Notes under the pieces: generated by a model | Databases searched by the model: none | Seen by the model: only the letters and a program-made list of their open reading frames with translations | Told to the model about the DNA's origin: nothing | Shown here: in pieces, positions 48,337-59,694 of the stretch | How positions within the stretch are numbered: position 1 is the stretch's first letter | Layout: every line of letters begins with the position of its first letter | Program-made: the position numbers and the translations under genes | Assembly: GCA_018105865.1 (NCBI GenBank) | Contig: CM030834.1 | Location: 10,685,719-10,749,718 of the forward strand | Direction of reading: 5' to 3' | DNA from: Metaphire vulgaris | Lineage: Eukaryota > Annelida > Clitellata > Crassiclitellata > Megascolecidae | Length of the DNA stretch: 64,000 bases

Positions 48337-49298
48337 TAGAGTTGTGCAGACACAGCAAAATGCCTACCCTACCGGTACCCGTAGAAAAACTTCCTTACTC
48401 TACCCGTACCCGCGAGTACGGGTACAGTTACAAGGACCCGTACCCGCACGCGTTCCCAGAGACTATAGAGAGGCAACAACATGTATTAATGAAAGCAGAG
48501 TACATATTTTAAACATGTCATATGGTGACAAAATTTTTTTTAAAGAGACGCATGTTTAGATTAGGACAGATTTAGGACTTAGTAATCAGGGCAATTCACT
48601 TGCCAGATAGTTGACCCGGGTTCTTTCTGGGGTACTGGACTACTGGTTGGTAACATTGTGTAATACAGCTAGTCAGCTAGCCTAAGCCTATACATGAATG
48701 TCGGACATGGGCCAGAAGACTCGATGGGCCTGCTTAAAATATTTAGTAGGTATAGTTTAGCCATGAGCAGGCATTAAAGCTTGAGTTAAACAACAAAACG
48801 ATTTACCAAAGGAACATTATCATTACAGGACGCTATAACAATGATTTTACGTTTGATTATGTTTGCTACATTATTGATAACGTCAAATGATGTCGTTTGT
48901 ATTCCGTTATGTTTTCAGTAAGTAAAATGCATGCAGTGGCTTATATAACTGTCTGACAAACTGAACGCGGTACACGAGTTACACCAATACACTTTACTCA
49001 ATAATATTTTTTGATTTTTTCTATTACTGAACTGCTAATTTGCTATAGTAGTGAGAAATGAAAATATCACGATTTGACGGGTAGAAACGAGTGTACCCGT
49101 AGCGCTATGCCCGTTCCCGACTCGTACCCGTAAAATGTGTACCCTACCCTAAGTAAGTAAGTAAACACGAATTGTCTATAGCGTTCCCCGAAAGCTTGGC
49201 GCAGTGCACCAGCTTATTCACGAGCGCTCACGGGAAGGGTATACCCGAGGGTACGGGAAAAGTTTAACCGCGGGTACGGTTATACCCGCCCATCTCTA
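48337..49298. mobile_element. Probable TIR element with CTACCCGTACCCG repeats
   Basis: TAGAGTTGTGC at the left resembles the reverse complement of GCCCATCTCTA at the right. GTACCCG/CGGGTAC motifs cluster near both ends. Flanks share only TTAT. No gene is seen in 48.1-49.9 kb. Confidence 0.5.
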
Positions 49299-49302
49299 TT
49301 AT

Positions 49303-49604
49303 CAGTGGCGTAGCGAGGCAAAGTGCCGTCTGGGTCGAAAAATAAAAAGAAAAAGTGCCGCCTTTCGCGTTGAAAAAAAAACAGCACACGAAAGATCTAA
49401 AATCCTGATAAGCAGAAAAAGTCGGCGCATTTTTAGTCATCGTTGTATTTGTTCCTCTCCAAAATCCCTGACAAGCAAAAACAAAGTCAAAGGTCATCAT
49501 TTAAATTCTTTTGCGTTACGTTGCGTTACAGAACCCCCACGTCACACTTCGTAACAAATGGCCCGACTACCCCTAACCGCGTTATGTAATTTATGGACGA
49601 CCCC
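49303..49604. mobile_element. Chimeric MITE: hAT-like left, Harbinger-like right
   Basis: The left end CAGTGGCGTAGCGAGGCAAA matches the hAT-like MITE at 60809. The right end, AATTTATGGACGACCCC then TTA, matches the Harbinger-like family at 57360. The switch occurs among CCTGACAAGCAAAAA motifs that both families carry. Confidence 0.65.
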
Positions 49605-50074
49605 TTACGACGCCATTTGTTTTGTAGCGAACATGACAAAAATGTTCAATGGAGCGCGATGAAGACAGATGCTGGTCACTGGTCCGAAGTTAAACTAATT
49701 GTTAGGCGGATAGTGCAAGCGCAAAAACTCGTTCAATAGAACTCGATCCTCGGCAGCTAATGTAGAGAAATAGGCATCAAATGATCAAAGTAAATTCTCC
49801 GCGCAGATAAATTTCTAGACAATACGATTGCAAGGAGATAGCTTTGAGCGTAATTGTAAAAATTGGTCTCGATCAGTTTTAATGGCTATAAGCGCATTCA
49901 CGGTAACATATATCGATGGATGCAACAGTAAGCCGAAACGCCGTCAGATAATTGTTGGGGTCCAAATACATTTTCAGAAGACTGGTTAATCAACCAAATC
50001 TCGAGAACTACCAAAAATGATTCCCACATAGCCTACCAGTAAAATTCTAGTGGGTAAGAGCAGAGGCCGCTTAC

Positions 50075-50326
50075 CACTGGTGCAGTTTGTCTTCACAAAT
50101 TCGATTACATTCGGTCGCTGAATCATATTTTCCTCAACAAGACTATTGTCAGCTCTCTGTATCCAGCAAAGAGTTTCACCTGGATTCGTGTCTATCTGGT
50201 AGGATTTACATGTCGGATCCGCTCTACAGTTAGCTTCACATGTTGCATTATCTCTCACAGTGATCTGCTCCTCTGCAAATGCTGATACTTTACCCGTTGG
50301 GTTGAAATTGACAAATGCTACGCAAC
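50075..50326 (-). CDS. U14 PAN/Apple exon (group III)
   Basis: 252 nt, phase 1-1, VNFNPTG and AEEQ form. It has linker A but no recognisable linker B between it and U15. Confidence 0.87.
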
Positions 50327-50582
50327 CTGAATTATTAACCAAATTGCAAACAACAAATTGATACATTAGCCTAAGAATATATCTATCATTATGGCTTATT
50401 AGACAACACTGCTAATTATATCTATTTGTGATAAAAGTAAGCAAGAAAGTGTTGGGATAGGGATGATCAAACTTTTTGTAAAACTGGATCTCTTCATGAG
50501 ATAGGCCTATCAATTTATCATCGAAGCATGTCTTTTAATCATCAATGATACGAATTTCTAAATCTGTCATTAGCAAACGTAC

Positions 50583-50630
50583 TTGCGAAACTTGTCGAGG
50601 AAGACAAGGAAACGGAAGAACTGGATAGTG
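50583..50630 (-). CDS. U14 linker A exon
   Basis: 48 nt, phase 1-1. The last base is A, so the junction codon to PAN is AGT (Ser) instead of CGT (Arg) in U8-U13. Confidence 0.75.
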
Positions 50631-50824
50631 CTGAAAAATCAGAAGCATTAAAACGAATCGATACATTGGCAGACATCGCGCACATTGACTAATTCGCCAT
50701 GCGAAAACTAGTTGCCCTTTTAGCAGAGACGACTTTTAAAATATTTTCTAGATCCATAAGTTAAATGATAAGACACTTTGAAAGACAATACAATCCAGTT
50801 TTAACTTAAGTATTTTTCATATGA

Positions 50825-50908
50825 CAGTGGCGCAGCCAGAAGTTCCGGAAGGGGGTTGGATTTGGTCGAAACCAACTTCGAAAATTCTTGAGAAGCAAAA
50901 AAGGGTCA
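50825..50908. mobile_element. Left fragment of the group III hAT-like MITE
   Basis: Begins CAGTGGCGCAGCC at the same ATATGA site as the full copies, then switches after about 80 bp to sequence with CCTAAGATGGGACATAAG. The same break is at 56903. Confidence 0.75.
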
Positions 50909-51394
50909 AGGCCTACCTAAGATGGGACATAAGTTACCTTAGATTGGACACTCATTTCCCATCTTAGGCAACAGAAAGTGATTATAAATATTAGTAAATG
51001 CTGTCAAAGTCGCTCAACAGCCGAGTACGAGAATAGGAAAATTCCAATTTAGATCTACAGTGAAATACTGTTATTTTAAACTAATGTAATTCGACAGTTT
51101 AAAATTTTAAAAAAACAACCCTAAAATGGCGATAAACTCATTGAGCAGAGATAATTATCGGAACTTATCGAGCAAAAATGTTCCGCTCACGTGATCAAAC
51201 GAACGAAATCAAGATGGGTCACGTGATGCATAGATGTCATTTCGGTTGGTAGAACAACTATACCCCGACTCCCCTAACCGCGTTATGTAATTTATTAACT
51301 GGAGCTACTAGACCACAGATCTCATAAACTGATTTGTTACAACATAGAAACTGTCCCATGTTAGATGAGCTCCTAAGAAGCTGTTCGTTGCTTA

Positions 51395-51755
51395 GGGGTC
51401 GTCCATAATTATGTAACGCGATTTTGGCACTTTACCCCTCCACCCTACGTAACGCGACGTAACAAAAACGTCAGACCCCTCTAAAATATGACGTAACAAC
51501 GGGCCGACCCCCTTTCGTTTTCCGACAAGTCTTGACAACAAAAAGGTCATCCTTGTATTTTTCCTCTCGAAAAACCCTGACAAGCAAAAATAGGTCATCG
51601 TTGCATTTTTTCCTCTCCAAAAACCCTGACAAGCAAAAACAAGGTCAAAGGTTACATTTTTTGCGTTAAGTCGTATTTACAGAACCTCCCTCGTCACACT
51701 TCGTAACAAATGACCGGACTCCCATAACCGCGTTACGTAATTTATGGACGACCCG
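51395..51755. mobile_element. PIF/Harbinger-like MITE, GGGGTCGTCCAT type
   Basis: Left end TTA then GGGGTCGTCCATAA; right end TTTATGGACGACCC with a mutated duplication (TCA). Two TGACAAGCAAAAA motifs and a related TTGACAACAAAAA are spaced about 54 bp apart inside. Confidence 0.75.
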
Positions 51756-52174
51756 TCACGACGCCATTTCTTTTGGAGCGAACATGACAAAAATGTTCAA
51801 TGGAGCGCGATGACGACAGATGCTGGTCACTGGACCAAAGTAAAACTAATTGTTAGGCGGATAGGGCAAGCGTAAGAACTTGTTCAATTCTAAATTCTCC
51901 ACGCAGATAAATTTCTAGACAATACGATTGCAAGGAGATAACTTTGAGCGCAATTGTAAAAATTGGTCTCGATCAGTTTTAATGGCTATAAGCGCATTCA
52001 CGGTAACATATATCGATGGATGTAACAGTAAGCCGAAACGCCGTCAGATAATTGTTGGGGTCCAAATACATTTTCAGAAGACTAGTTAATCAACCAAATC
52101 TCGTGAACTACAAAAAATGATTTCCACATAGGCTACCAGTAAAATTCTAGTGGGTAAGAGCAGAGACCGCTTAC

Positions 52175-52426
52175 CACTGGTGCAGTTTGTCTTCACAAAT
52201 TCGATTACATTCGGTCGCTGAATCATATTTTCCTCAACAAGACTATTGTCTGCTCTCTGTATCCAGCAAAGAGTTTCACCTGGATTCGTGTCTATCTGGT
52301 AGGATTTACATGTCGGATCCGCTCTACAGTTATCTTCACATGTTGCATTATCTCGCACAGTGATCTGCTCCTCTGCAAATGCTGATACTTTACCCGTCGG
52401 GTTCAATATGACAAATGCTACGCAAC
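52175..52426 (-). CDS. U15 PAN/Apple exon
   Basis: 252 nt, phase 1-1. Reads VILNPTG instead of VNFNPTG and TCEDNC instead of TCEANC, an acidic change between the second and third cysteines. Confidence 0.87.
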
Positions 52427-52682
52427 CTGAATTATTAACCAAATTGCAAAGAACAAATTGATACATTATCATATGAATATATCAATCATTATGGCTTATT
52501 AGACAATACTACTAATTATATCCATTTGTGATAAAAAGTATGCAAGCAAGTGTTGGGACAGGGATGATCAAACTTTTTGTCAAACTGGAACTCTTCATGA
52601 TATATCAATTTACAGTATCATCGAAGTTTGTCTTTTAATCATCAATGATACGAATTTCTTAATCTGTCATTAGCAAACGTAC

Positions 52683-52730
52683 TTGCGAAACTTGTCGAGG
52701 AAGACAAGGAAACGGAAGAACTGGATAGTG
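52683..52730 (-). CDS. U15 linker A exon
   Basis: 48 nt, phase 1-1, ending in A (Ser junction) as in U14. Confidence 0.75.
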
Positions 52731-53154
52731 CTGAAAAATCATTAAAACGAATCGATACATTGGCAGACATCGCGCACATCGCCATGCGAAACCTAGTTGC
52801 CTTTTTAGCAGAGACGACTTTTAAAATATTTTCTAGATCCGTAAGTTAAATGATAAGACACTTTGAAAGACAATACAACCTAGTTTTAACTTAAGCATCT
52901 TTCATTTGACAAGGATAAAGCTTTGAGCGTAAGTGTAAAATTGGTCTCGATCAGTTTTAATGGCTATAAGCGCATTCACGGTAACATATATCGATGGATG
53001 TAACAGTAGGCCGAAACGCCGTCAGATAATTGTTGGGGTCCAAATACATTTTCAGAAGACTGGTTAATCAACCAAATCTCGTGAACTACAAAACATGATT
53101 CCCACATAGCCTACCAGTAAAATTCTAGTGGGTACGAGCAGAGAGTCCGCTTAC

Positions 53155-53406
53155 CATTGGTGCAGTTTGTCTTCACAAATTCGATTACATTCGGTCGCTG
53201 AATCATATTTTCCTCAACAAGACTATTGTCTGCTCTCTGTATCCAGCAAAGAGTTTCACCTGGATTCGTGTCTATCTGGTAGGATTTACATGTCGGATCC
53301 GCTCTACAGTTAGCTTCACATGTTGCATTATCTCGCACAGTGATCTGCTCCTCTGCAAATGCTGATACTTTACCCGTCGGGTTCAATATGACAAATGCTA
53401 CGCAAC
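53155..53406 (-). CDS. U16 PAN/Apple exon
   Basis: 252 nt, phase 1-1. VILNPTG form with NCTNG at the end, where the donor codon context changes from AGTG to AATG. Confidence 0.87.
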
Positions 53407-53662
53407 CTGAATTATTAACCAAATTGCAAAGAACAAATTGATACATTATCATATGAATATATCAATCATTATGGCTTATTAGACAATACTACTAATTATA
53501 TCCATTTGTGATAAAAAGTATGCAAGCAAGTGTTGGGACAGGGATGATCAAACTTTTTGTCAAACTGGAACTCTTCATGATATATCAATTTACAGTATCA
53601 TCGAAGTTTGTCTTTTAATCATCAATGATACGAATTTCTTAATCTGTCATTAGCAAACGTAC

Positions 53663-53710
53663 GTGCGAAACTTGTCGAGGAAGACAAGGAAACGGAAGAA
53701 CTGGATAGTG
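53663..53710 (-). CDS. U16 linker A exon
   Basis: 48 nt, phase 1-1, ending in C (Arg junction). Confidence 0.75.
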
Positions 53711-54135
53711 CTGAAAAATCATTAAAACGAATCGATACATTGGCAGACATCGCGCACATCGCCATGCGAAACCTAGTTGCCCTTTTAGCAGAGACGACTT
53801 TTAAAATATTTTCTAGATCCGTAAGTTAAATGATAAGACACTTTGAAAGACAATACAACCTAGTTTTAACTTAAGCATCTTTCATTTGACAAGGATAATG
53901 CTTTGAACGTAAGTGTAAAAATTGGTCTCGATCAGTTTTAATGGCTATAAGCGCATTCACGGTAACATATATCGATGGATGTAACAGTAAGCCGAAACGC
54001 CGTCAGATAATTGTTGGGGTCCAAATACATTTTCAGAAGACTGGTTAATCAACCAAATCTCGTGAAATACAAAACATGATTCCCACATAGCCTACCAGTA
54101 AAATTCTAGTGGGTACGTGCAGAGAGTCCGCTTAC

Positions 54136-54387
54136 CATTGGTGCAGTTTGTCTTCACAAATTCGATTACATTCGGTCGCTGAATCATATTTTCCTCAACA
54201 AGACTATTGTCTGCTCTCTGTATCCAGCAAAGAGTTTCACCTGGATTCGTGTCTATCTGGTAGGATTTACATGTCGGATCCGCTCTACAGTTAGCTTCAC
54301 ATGTTGCATTATCTCGCACAGTGATCTGCTCCTCTGCAAATGCTGATACTTTACCCGTCGGGTTGAAATTGACAAATGCTACACAAC
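54136..54387 (-). CDS. U17 PAN/Apple exon
   Basis: 252 nt, phase 1-1. VNFNPTG form with NCTNG, so it combines the N-terminal half of one variant with the C-terminal end of another. Confidence 0.87.
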
Positions 54388-54631
54388 CTGAATTATTGAC
54401 CAAATTGCAAAGAACAAATTGATACATTAGCATACGAATATATCAATCATTATGGCTTATTAGACAACACTGCTAATTATATCCATTTGTGATAAAATGT
54501 ATGCAAGCAAGTGTTGGGACAGGGATGATCAAACTTTTTGTCAAACTGGAACTCTTCATGAGATATCAATTTACAGTATCAACGAAGTCATCAATGATAC
54601 GAATTTCTTAATCTGTCATTAGCAAACGTAC

Positions 54632-54679
54632 GTGCGAAACTTGTCGAGGAAGACAAGGAAACGGAAGAACTGGATAGTG
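54632..54679 (-). CDS. U17 linker A exon
   Basis: 48 nt, phase 1-1. About 20 bp of the intron just before the donor side are deleted relative to neighbours, without touching the exon. Confidence 0.75.
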
Positions 54680-55102
54680 CTGAAAAATCATTAAAACGAA
54701 TCGATACATTGGCAGACATCGCGCACATCGCCATGCGAAACCTAGTTGCCCTTTTAGCAGAGACGACTTTTAAAATATTTTCTAGATCCGTAAGTTAAAT
54801 GATAAGACACTTTGAAAGACAATACAACCTAGTTTTAACTTAAGCATCTTTCATTTGACAAGGATAATGCTTTGAACGTAAGTGTAAAAATTGGTCTCGA
54901 TCAGTTTTAATGGCTATAAGCGCATTCACGGTAACATATATCGATGGATGTAACAGTAAGCCGAAACGCCGTCAGATAATTGTTGGGGTCCAAATACATT
55001 TTCAGAAGACTGGTTAATCAACCAAATCTCGTGAACTACAAAACATGATTCCCACATAGCCTACCAGTAAAATTCTAGTGGGTAAGAGCAGAGGCCGCTT
55101 AC

Positions 55103-55354
55103 CACTGGTGCAGTTTGTCTTCACAAATTCGATTACATTCGGTCGCTGAATCATATTTTCCTCAACAAGACTATTGTCTGCTCTCTGTATCCAGCAAAGA
55201 GTTTCACCTGGATTCGTGTCTATCTGGTAGGATTTACATGTCGGATCCGCTCTACAGTTAGCTTCACATGTTGCATTATCTCGCACAGTGATCTGCTCCT
55301 CTGCAAATGCTGATACTTTACCCGTTGGGTTGAAATTGACAAATGCTACGCAAC
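55103..55354 (-). CDS. U18 PAN/Apple exon
   Basis: 252 nt, phase 1-1. VNFNPTG and NCTSG, the form closest to U8 and U14; its flanking intron (CAAATTCGATACATT) also matches U8. Confidence 0.87.
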
Positions 55355-55606
55355 CTGAATTATTAACCAAATTGCAAAGAACAAATTCGATACATTAGCA
55401 TAAGAATATATCAATCATTATGGCTTACTAGACAATACTGCTAATTATATCCATTTGTGATAAAAAGTATGCAAGCAAGTTTTGGGACAGGTATGATCAA
55501 TCTTTTTGTCAAACTGGAACTTTTCATGAGATATCAATTTATCATCGAAATTTGTCGTTTAATCATCAATGATACGAATTTCTTAATCTGTCATTAGCAA
55601 ACGTAC

Positions 55607-55654
55607 GTGCGAAACTTGTCGAGGAAGACAAGGAAACGGAAGAACTGGATAGTG
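55607..55654 (-). CDS. U18 linker A exon
   Basis: 48 nt, phase 1-1, ending in C. Confidence 0.75.
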
Positions 55655-56077
55655 CTGAAAAATCATTAAAACGAATCGATACATTGGCAGACATCGCGCA
55701 CATCGCCATGCGAAACCTAGTTGCCTTTTTAGCAGTGACGACTTTTAAAATATTTTCTAGATCCGTAAGTTAAATGATAAGACACTTTGAAAGACAATAC
55801 AACCTAGTTTTAACTTAAGCATCTTTCATTTGACAAGGATAAAGCTTTGAGCGTAAGTGTAAAAATTGATCTCGATCAGTTTCAATGGCTATAAGCGCAT
55901 TCACGGTAACATATATCGATGGATGTAACAGTAGGCCGAAACGCCGTCAGATAACTGTTGGGGTCCAAATACATTTTCAGAAGACTGGTTAATCAACCAA
56001 ATCTCGTGAACTACAAAACATGATTCCCACATAGCCTACCAGTAATATTCTAGTGGGTAAGAGCAGAGTCCGCTTAC

Positions 56078-56329
56078 CATTGGTGCAGTTTGTCTTCACA
56101 AATTCGATTACATTCGGTCGCTGAATCATATTTTCCTCAACAAGACTATTGTCTGCTCTCTGTATCCAGCAAAGAGTTTCACCTGGATTCGTGTCTATCT
56201 GGTAGGATTTACATGTCGGATCCGCTCTACAGTTAGCTTCACATGTTGCATTATCTCGCACAGTGATCTGCTCCTCTGCAAATGCTGATACTTTACCCGT
56301 CGGGTTGAAATTGACAAATGCTACGCAAC
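56078..56329 (-). CDS. U19 PAN/Apple exon
   Basis: 252 nt, phase 1-1. VNFNPTG with NCTNG, the same combination as U17. Confidence 0.87.
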
Positions 56330-56585
56330 CTGAATTATTGACCAAATTGCAAAGAACAAATTGATACATTAGCATACGAATATATCAATCATTATGGCTT
56401 ATTAGACAACACTGCTAATTATATCCATTTGTGATAAAATGTATGCAAGCAAGTGTTGGGACAGGGATGATCAAACTTTTTGTCAAACTGGAACTCTTCA
56501 TGAGATATCAATTTACAGTATCAACGAAGTTTGTCTTTTAATCATCAATGATACGAATTTCTTAATCTGTCATTAGCAAACGTAC

Positions 56586-56633
56586 CTGCGAAACTTGTCG
56601 AGGAAGACAAGGAAACGGAAGAACTGGATAGTG
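56586..56633 (-). CDS. U19 linker A exon
   Basis: 48 nt, phase 1-1, ending in G, which makes a Gly junction (GGT) to PAN. The acceptor side has one A fewer in the intron. Confidence 0.75.
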
Positions 56634-56820
56634 CTGAAAATCATTAAAACGAATCGATACATTGGCAGACATCGCGCACATTGACTAATTCGCCATGCGA
56701 AACTTAGTTGCCCTTTTAGCAGAGACGACTTATAAAATATTTTCTAGATCCGTAAGTTAAATGATAAGACACTTTGAAAGACAATACAACCTAGTTTTAA
56801 CTTAAGCATCTTTCATATGA

Positions 56821-56903
56821 CAGTGGCGCAGCCAGAATTTCCGGAAGGGGGTTGGATTTGGTCGTAACCAAATTCGAAAATTCTTGAGAAGCAAAAAACG
56901 GTG
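56821..56903. mobile_element. Left fragment of the group III hAT-like MITE
   Basis: Same truncation point as at 50908, followed by the same spacer, so 50.8-52.0 kb and 56.8-58.1 kb are one duplicated spacer. Confidence 0.75.
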
Positions 56904-57359
56904 AAAGGCCTACCTAAGATGGGACATAAGTTACCTTAGATGGGACACTCATGTTCCATCTTAGGCAACAGAAGATGATCATAAATATTAGCAAACGCTT
57001 TCAAAATGGCTCAACAGCCGATTACGAGAATTCCAATTTAGATCTAAGTACTGTTATTTTAAACTAATGTAATTCGACAGTTTAAAAATTAAAAAAGTAA
57101 CCCTAAACTGGCGATAAACTCGTTGAGCAGGGATAATTATCGGAATTTATCGAGCACAAAATGTTCCGCTCACGTGACCAAACGAACGAAATCAAGATTG
57201 GTCACGTGATGCATAGATGTCATTTTCGGTTGGTAGAACAAGTAAACTAGTGAACGGGACTCACGGGAGCTACCAGACCACAGATCTCATAAAATGATTT
57301 GTTCCAACATAGAAACTGTCCCATGTTAGATGAGCCCCTAAGAAGCTGTTCGTTGCTTA

Positions 57360-57729
57360 GGGGTCGTCCATAAATTACGTAACGCGAGTTTGGCACTTTT
57401 TACCCCTCCACCCTACGTAACGCGACGTAACACAACGTCAGACTCCTCTAAAATATGACGTAACAACGGATCGACCCCTTTTCGTTTTCCGAAAAGTCTT
57501 GACAATAAAAAGGTCATCCTTGTATTTTTCCTCTCGTAAAACCCTGACAAGCAAAAATAGGTCATCGTTGTATTTTTTTGCTCTCCCAAATCCCTGACAA
57601 GCAAAAACAAGGTCAAAGGTCATCAATTACATTTTTGCGTTACGTCGTATTTACAGATCCTCCCTCGTCACACTTCGTAGCAAATGACCGGACTCCCATA
57701 ACCGCGTTACGTAATTTATGGACGACCCC
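57360..57729. mobile_element. PIF/Harbinger-like MITE, GGGGTCGTCCAT type
   Basis: Complete TIRs with TTA on both sides. Interior CCTGACAAGCAAAAA motifs are separated by about 54 bp, each followed by GGTCAT or GGTCAA. It is the intact sister of 51395. Confidence 0.85.
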
Positions 57730-57732
57730 TTA

Positions 57733-58090
57733 CGACGCCATTTGTTTTGGAGCGAACATGACAAAACTGTTTAATGGAGCGCGATGACGACAGATTCTGG
57801 TCACTGGACCGAAGTAAAACTAATTGTTAGGCGGATAGTGCAAGCGTAAGAACTCGTTCAATAGAACTCGATCCTCGGCAGCTAATGTAGAGAAATAGGC
57901 ATCAAATGATCAAAGTAAATTCTCCGCGCAGATAAATTTCTAGACAATACGATTGCAAGGAGATAGCTTTGAGCGTAATTGTAAAAATTGGTCTCGATCA
58001 GTTTTAATGGCTATAAGCGCATTCACGGTAACATATATCGATGGATGTAACAGTAGGCCGAAACGCCGTCAGATAATTGTTGGGGTCCAA
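57733..58090. repeat. Cassette-flanking spacer, also at 49608 and 51759
   Basis: About 350 bp beginning CGACGCCATTTGTTTTG and running into TTTTAATGGCTATAAGCG precedes U14, U15 and U20. No gene is visible; the shared order with the Harbinger-like element shows that whole spacers were duplicated. Confidence 0.8.
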
Positions 58091-58199
58091 ATACATTTTC
58101 AGAAGACTAGTTAATCAACCAAATCACGTGAACTAACAAAAATGATTCCCACATAGCCTAACAGTAAAATTCTAGTGGGTAAGAGCAGAGGCCGCTTAC

Positions 58200-58451
58200 C
58201 ATTGGTGCAGTTTGTCTTCACAAATTCGATTACATTCGGTCGCTGAATCATATTTTCCTCAACAAGACTATTGTCTGCTCTCTGTATCCAGCAAAGAGTT
58301 TCACCTGGATTCGTGTCTATCTGGTAGGATTTACATGTCGGATCCGCTCTACAGTTAGCTTCACATGTTGCATTATCTCGCACAGTGATCTGCTCCTCTG
58401 CAAATGCTGATACTTTACCCGTCGGGTTCAATATGACAAATGCTACGCAAC
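58200..58451 (-). CDS. U20 PAN/Apple exon (group III)
   Basis: 252 nt, phase 1-1. VILNPTG with NCTNG, identical in type to U16 although separated from it by three VNFNPTG copies. First group III exon in transcript order. Confidence 0.87.
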
Positions 58452-58707
58452 CTGAATTATTAACCAAATTGCAAAGAACAAATTGATACATTAGCATATG
58501 AATATATCAATCATTATGGCTTATTAGACAATACTGCTAATTATATCCATTTGTGATAAAAAGTATGCAAGCAAGTGTTGGGACAGGGATGATCAAACTT
58601 TTTGTCAAACTGGAACTCTTCATGAGATATCAATTTACAGTATCATCGAAGTTTGTCTTTTAATCATCAATGATACGAATTTCTTAATCTGTCATTAGCA
58701 AACGTAC

Positions 58708-58755
58708 TTGCGAAACTTGTCGAGGAAGATAGGGAAACGGAAGAACTGGATAGTG
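58708..58755 (-). CDS. U20 linker A exon
   Basis: 48 nt, phase 1-1, ending in A. Base changes inside (GATAGGG for GACAAGG) keep the Ser-rich peptide. Confidence 0.75.
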
Positions 58756-58943
58756 CTGAAAAATCATTAAAACGAATCGATACATTGGCAGACATCGCGC
58801 ACATTGACTAATTCGCCATGCGAAACCTAGTTGCCCTTTTAGGAGAGACGACTTTTAAAATATTTTCTAGATCCGTAAGTTAAATGATAAGACACTTTGA
58901 AAGACAATACAACCTAGTTTTAACTTAAGCATCTTTCATTTGA

Positions 58944-58991
58944 CAGTGGCGCAGCCAGGATTTCCGGAAGGGGGCTGGATTTGGTCGTAAC
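58944..58991. mobile_element. Left fragment of the group III hAT-like MITE
   Basis: CAGTGGCGCAGCCAGG at the usual site, truncated after GGTCGTAAC. The adjoining 59.0-59.3 kb is AT-rich intron. Confidence 0.7.
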
Positions 58992-59292
58992 GACAAATCG
59001 GTTGTTTTGATAGCACTTTTACAAACGGCTGCGTTATTTTCCTGTTAACGCTTCTGCAATTTTTTTTTGTTATAGGGCCTACTGTAAATGTAGCTTTTCA
59101 TGCAAATATATCTTCAAATTATTTTAGAAAGACAAAAAATATAATTATTGCTCGCAAATAGTCATTATTTTATTTACAATTCTAGAGCAATGCATCTCAT
59201 ATTCTTCGAACGTTCTATATATCGCTTTATATTCAGTAGGCCGAATGCGCCTTCCCTGCAGAAATAACATTTGTTACACCAAAGGCACGTAC

Positions 59293-59334
59293 GTAAAGTT
59301 GTAGATGAACCAGATAACGAGGCACTTGAAATCC
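59293..59334 (-). CDS. U20 linker B exon
   Basis: 42 nt, phase 1-1, donor gtacgt. It encodes ISSASLSGSSTTL, closer to the group II linkers (VSSASLSGSSTTL) than to SSGASVSGSSTTI of U8-U13. Confidence 0.72.
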
Positions 59335-59369
59335 CTGAAAAGAAATTCATTAGATTACATATGACTATG

Positions 59370-59694
59370 CAGTTGCGTATTTAGGCATGTTTCACATGTT
59401 TCATGGAACAGGGGTCCCCCACATAAAGGGGCCCCTGCATAGTAGGAGAAAAATATTTTGTCAGTGCGTGCATTCTGCTGTTCTATAAGCCTAGTGACCT
59501 ATATGATCGCTTCGTCTGTGCCTGCGACTGAAACAATTTTTCCCGAGGTTATGCTCTAGTCCTCTTAAATAGGAGGGAAAAGGTAAGGTGTCCTGAGATC
59601 TGGAGAAGATGGAAAGGGCGGAGCGAGGCGGGTATCCTTTGTAGGGCCCGCAGAACATTTGGAATAGGGCCACAAAATCCTTAATGCGGCCCTG
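59370..59694. mobile_element. hAT-like MITE
   Basis: CAGTTGCGTATTTAGG and TTAATGCGGCCCTG ends are imperfect inverted repeats; the flanking TGACTATG duplication is perfect. From 59.7 to 60.4 kb no gene or element was recognised. Confidence 0.75.

Larger units (their letters stand above)
52000..56810. repeat. Compact group III array, five ~975-bp cassettes (U15-U19)
   Basis: PAN exon starts are 980, 981, 967 and 975 bp apart. Each unit contains only PAN exon, linker A and short introns; the tRNA-like sequence, MITE and linker B of the 2.56-kb cassettes are absent. Confidence 0.92.
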
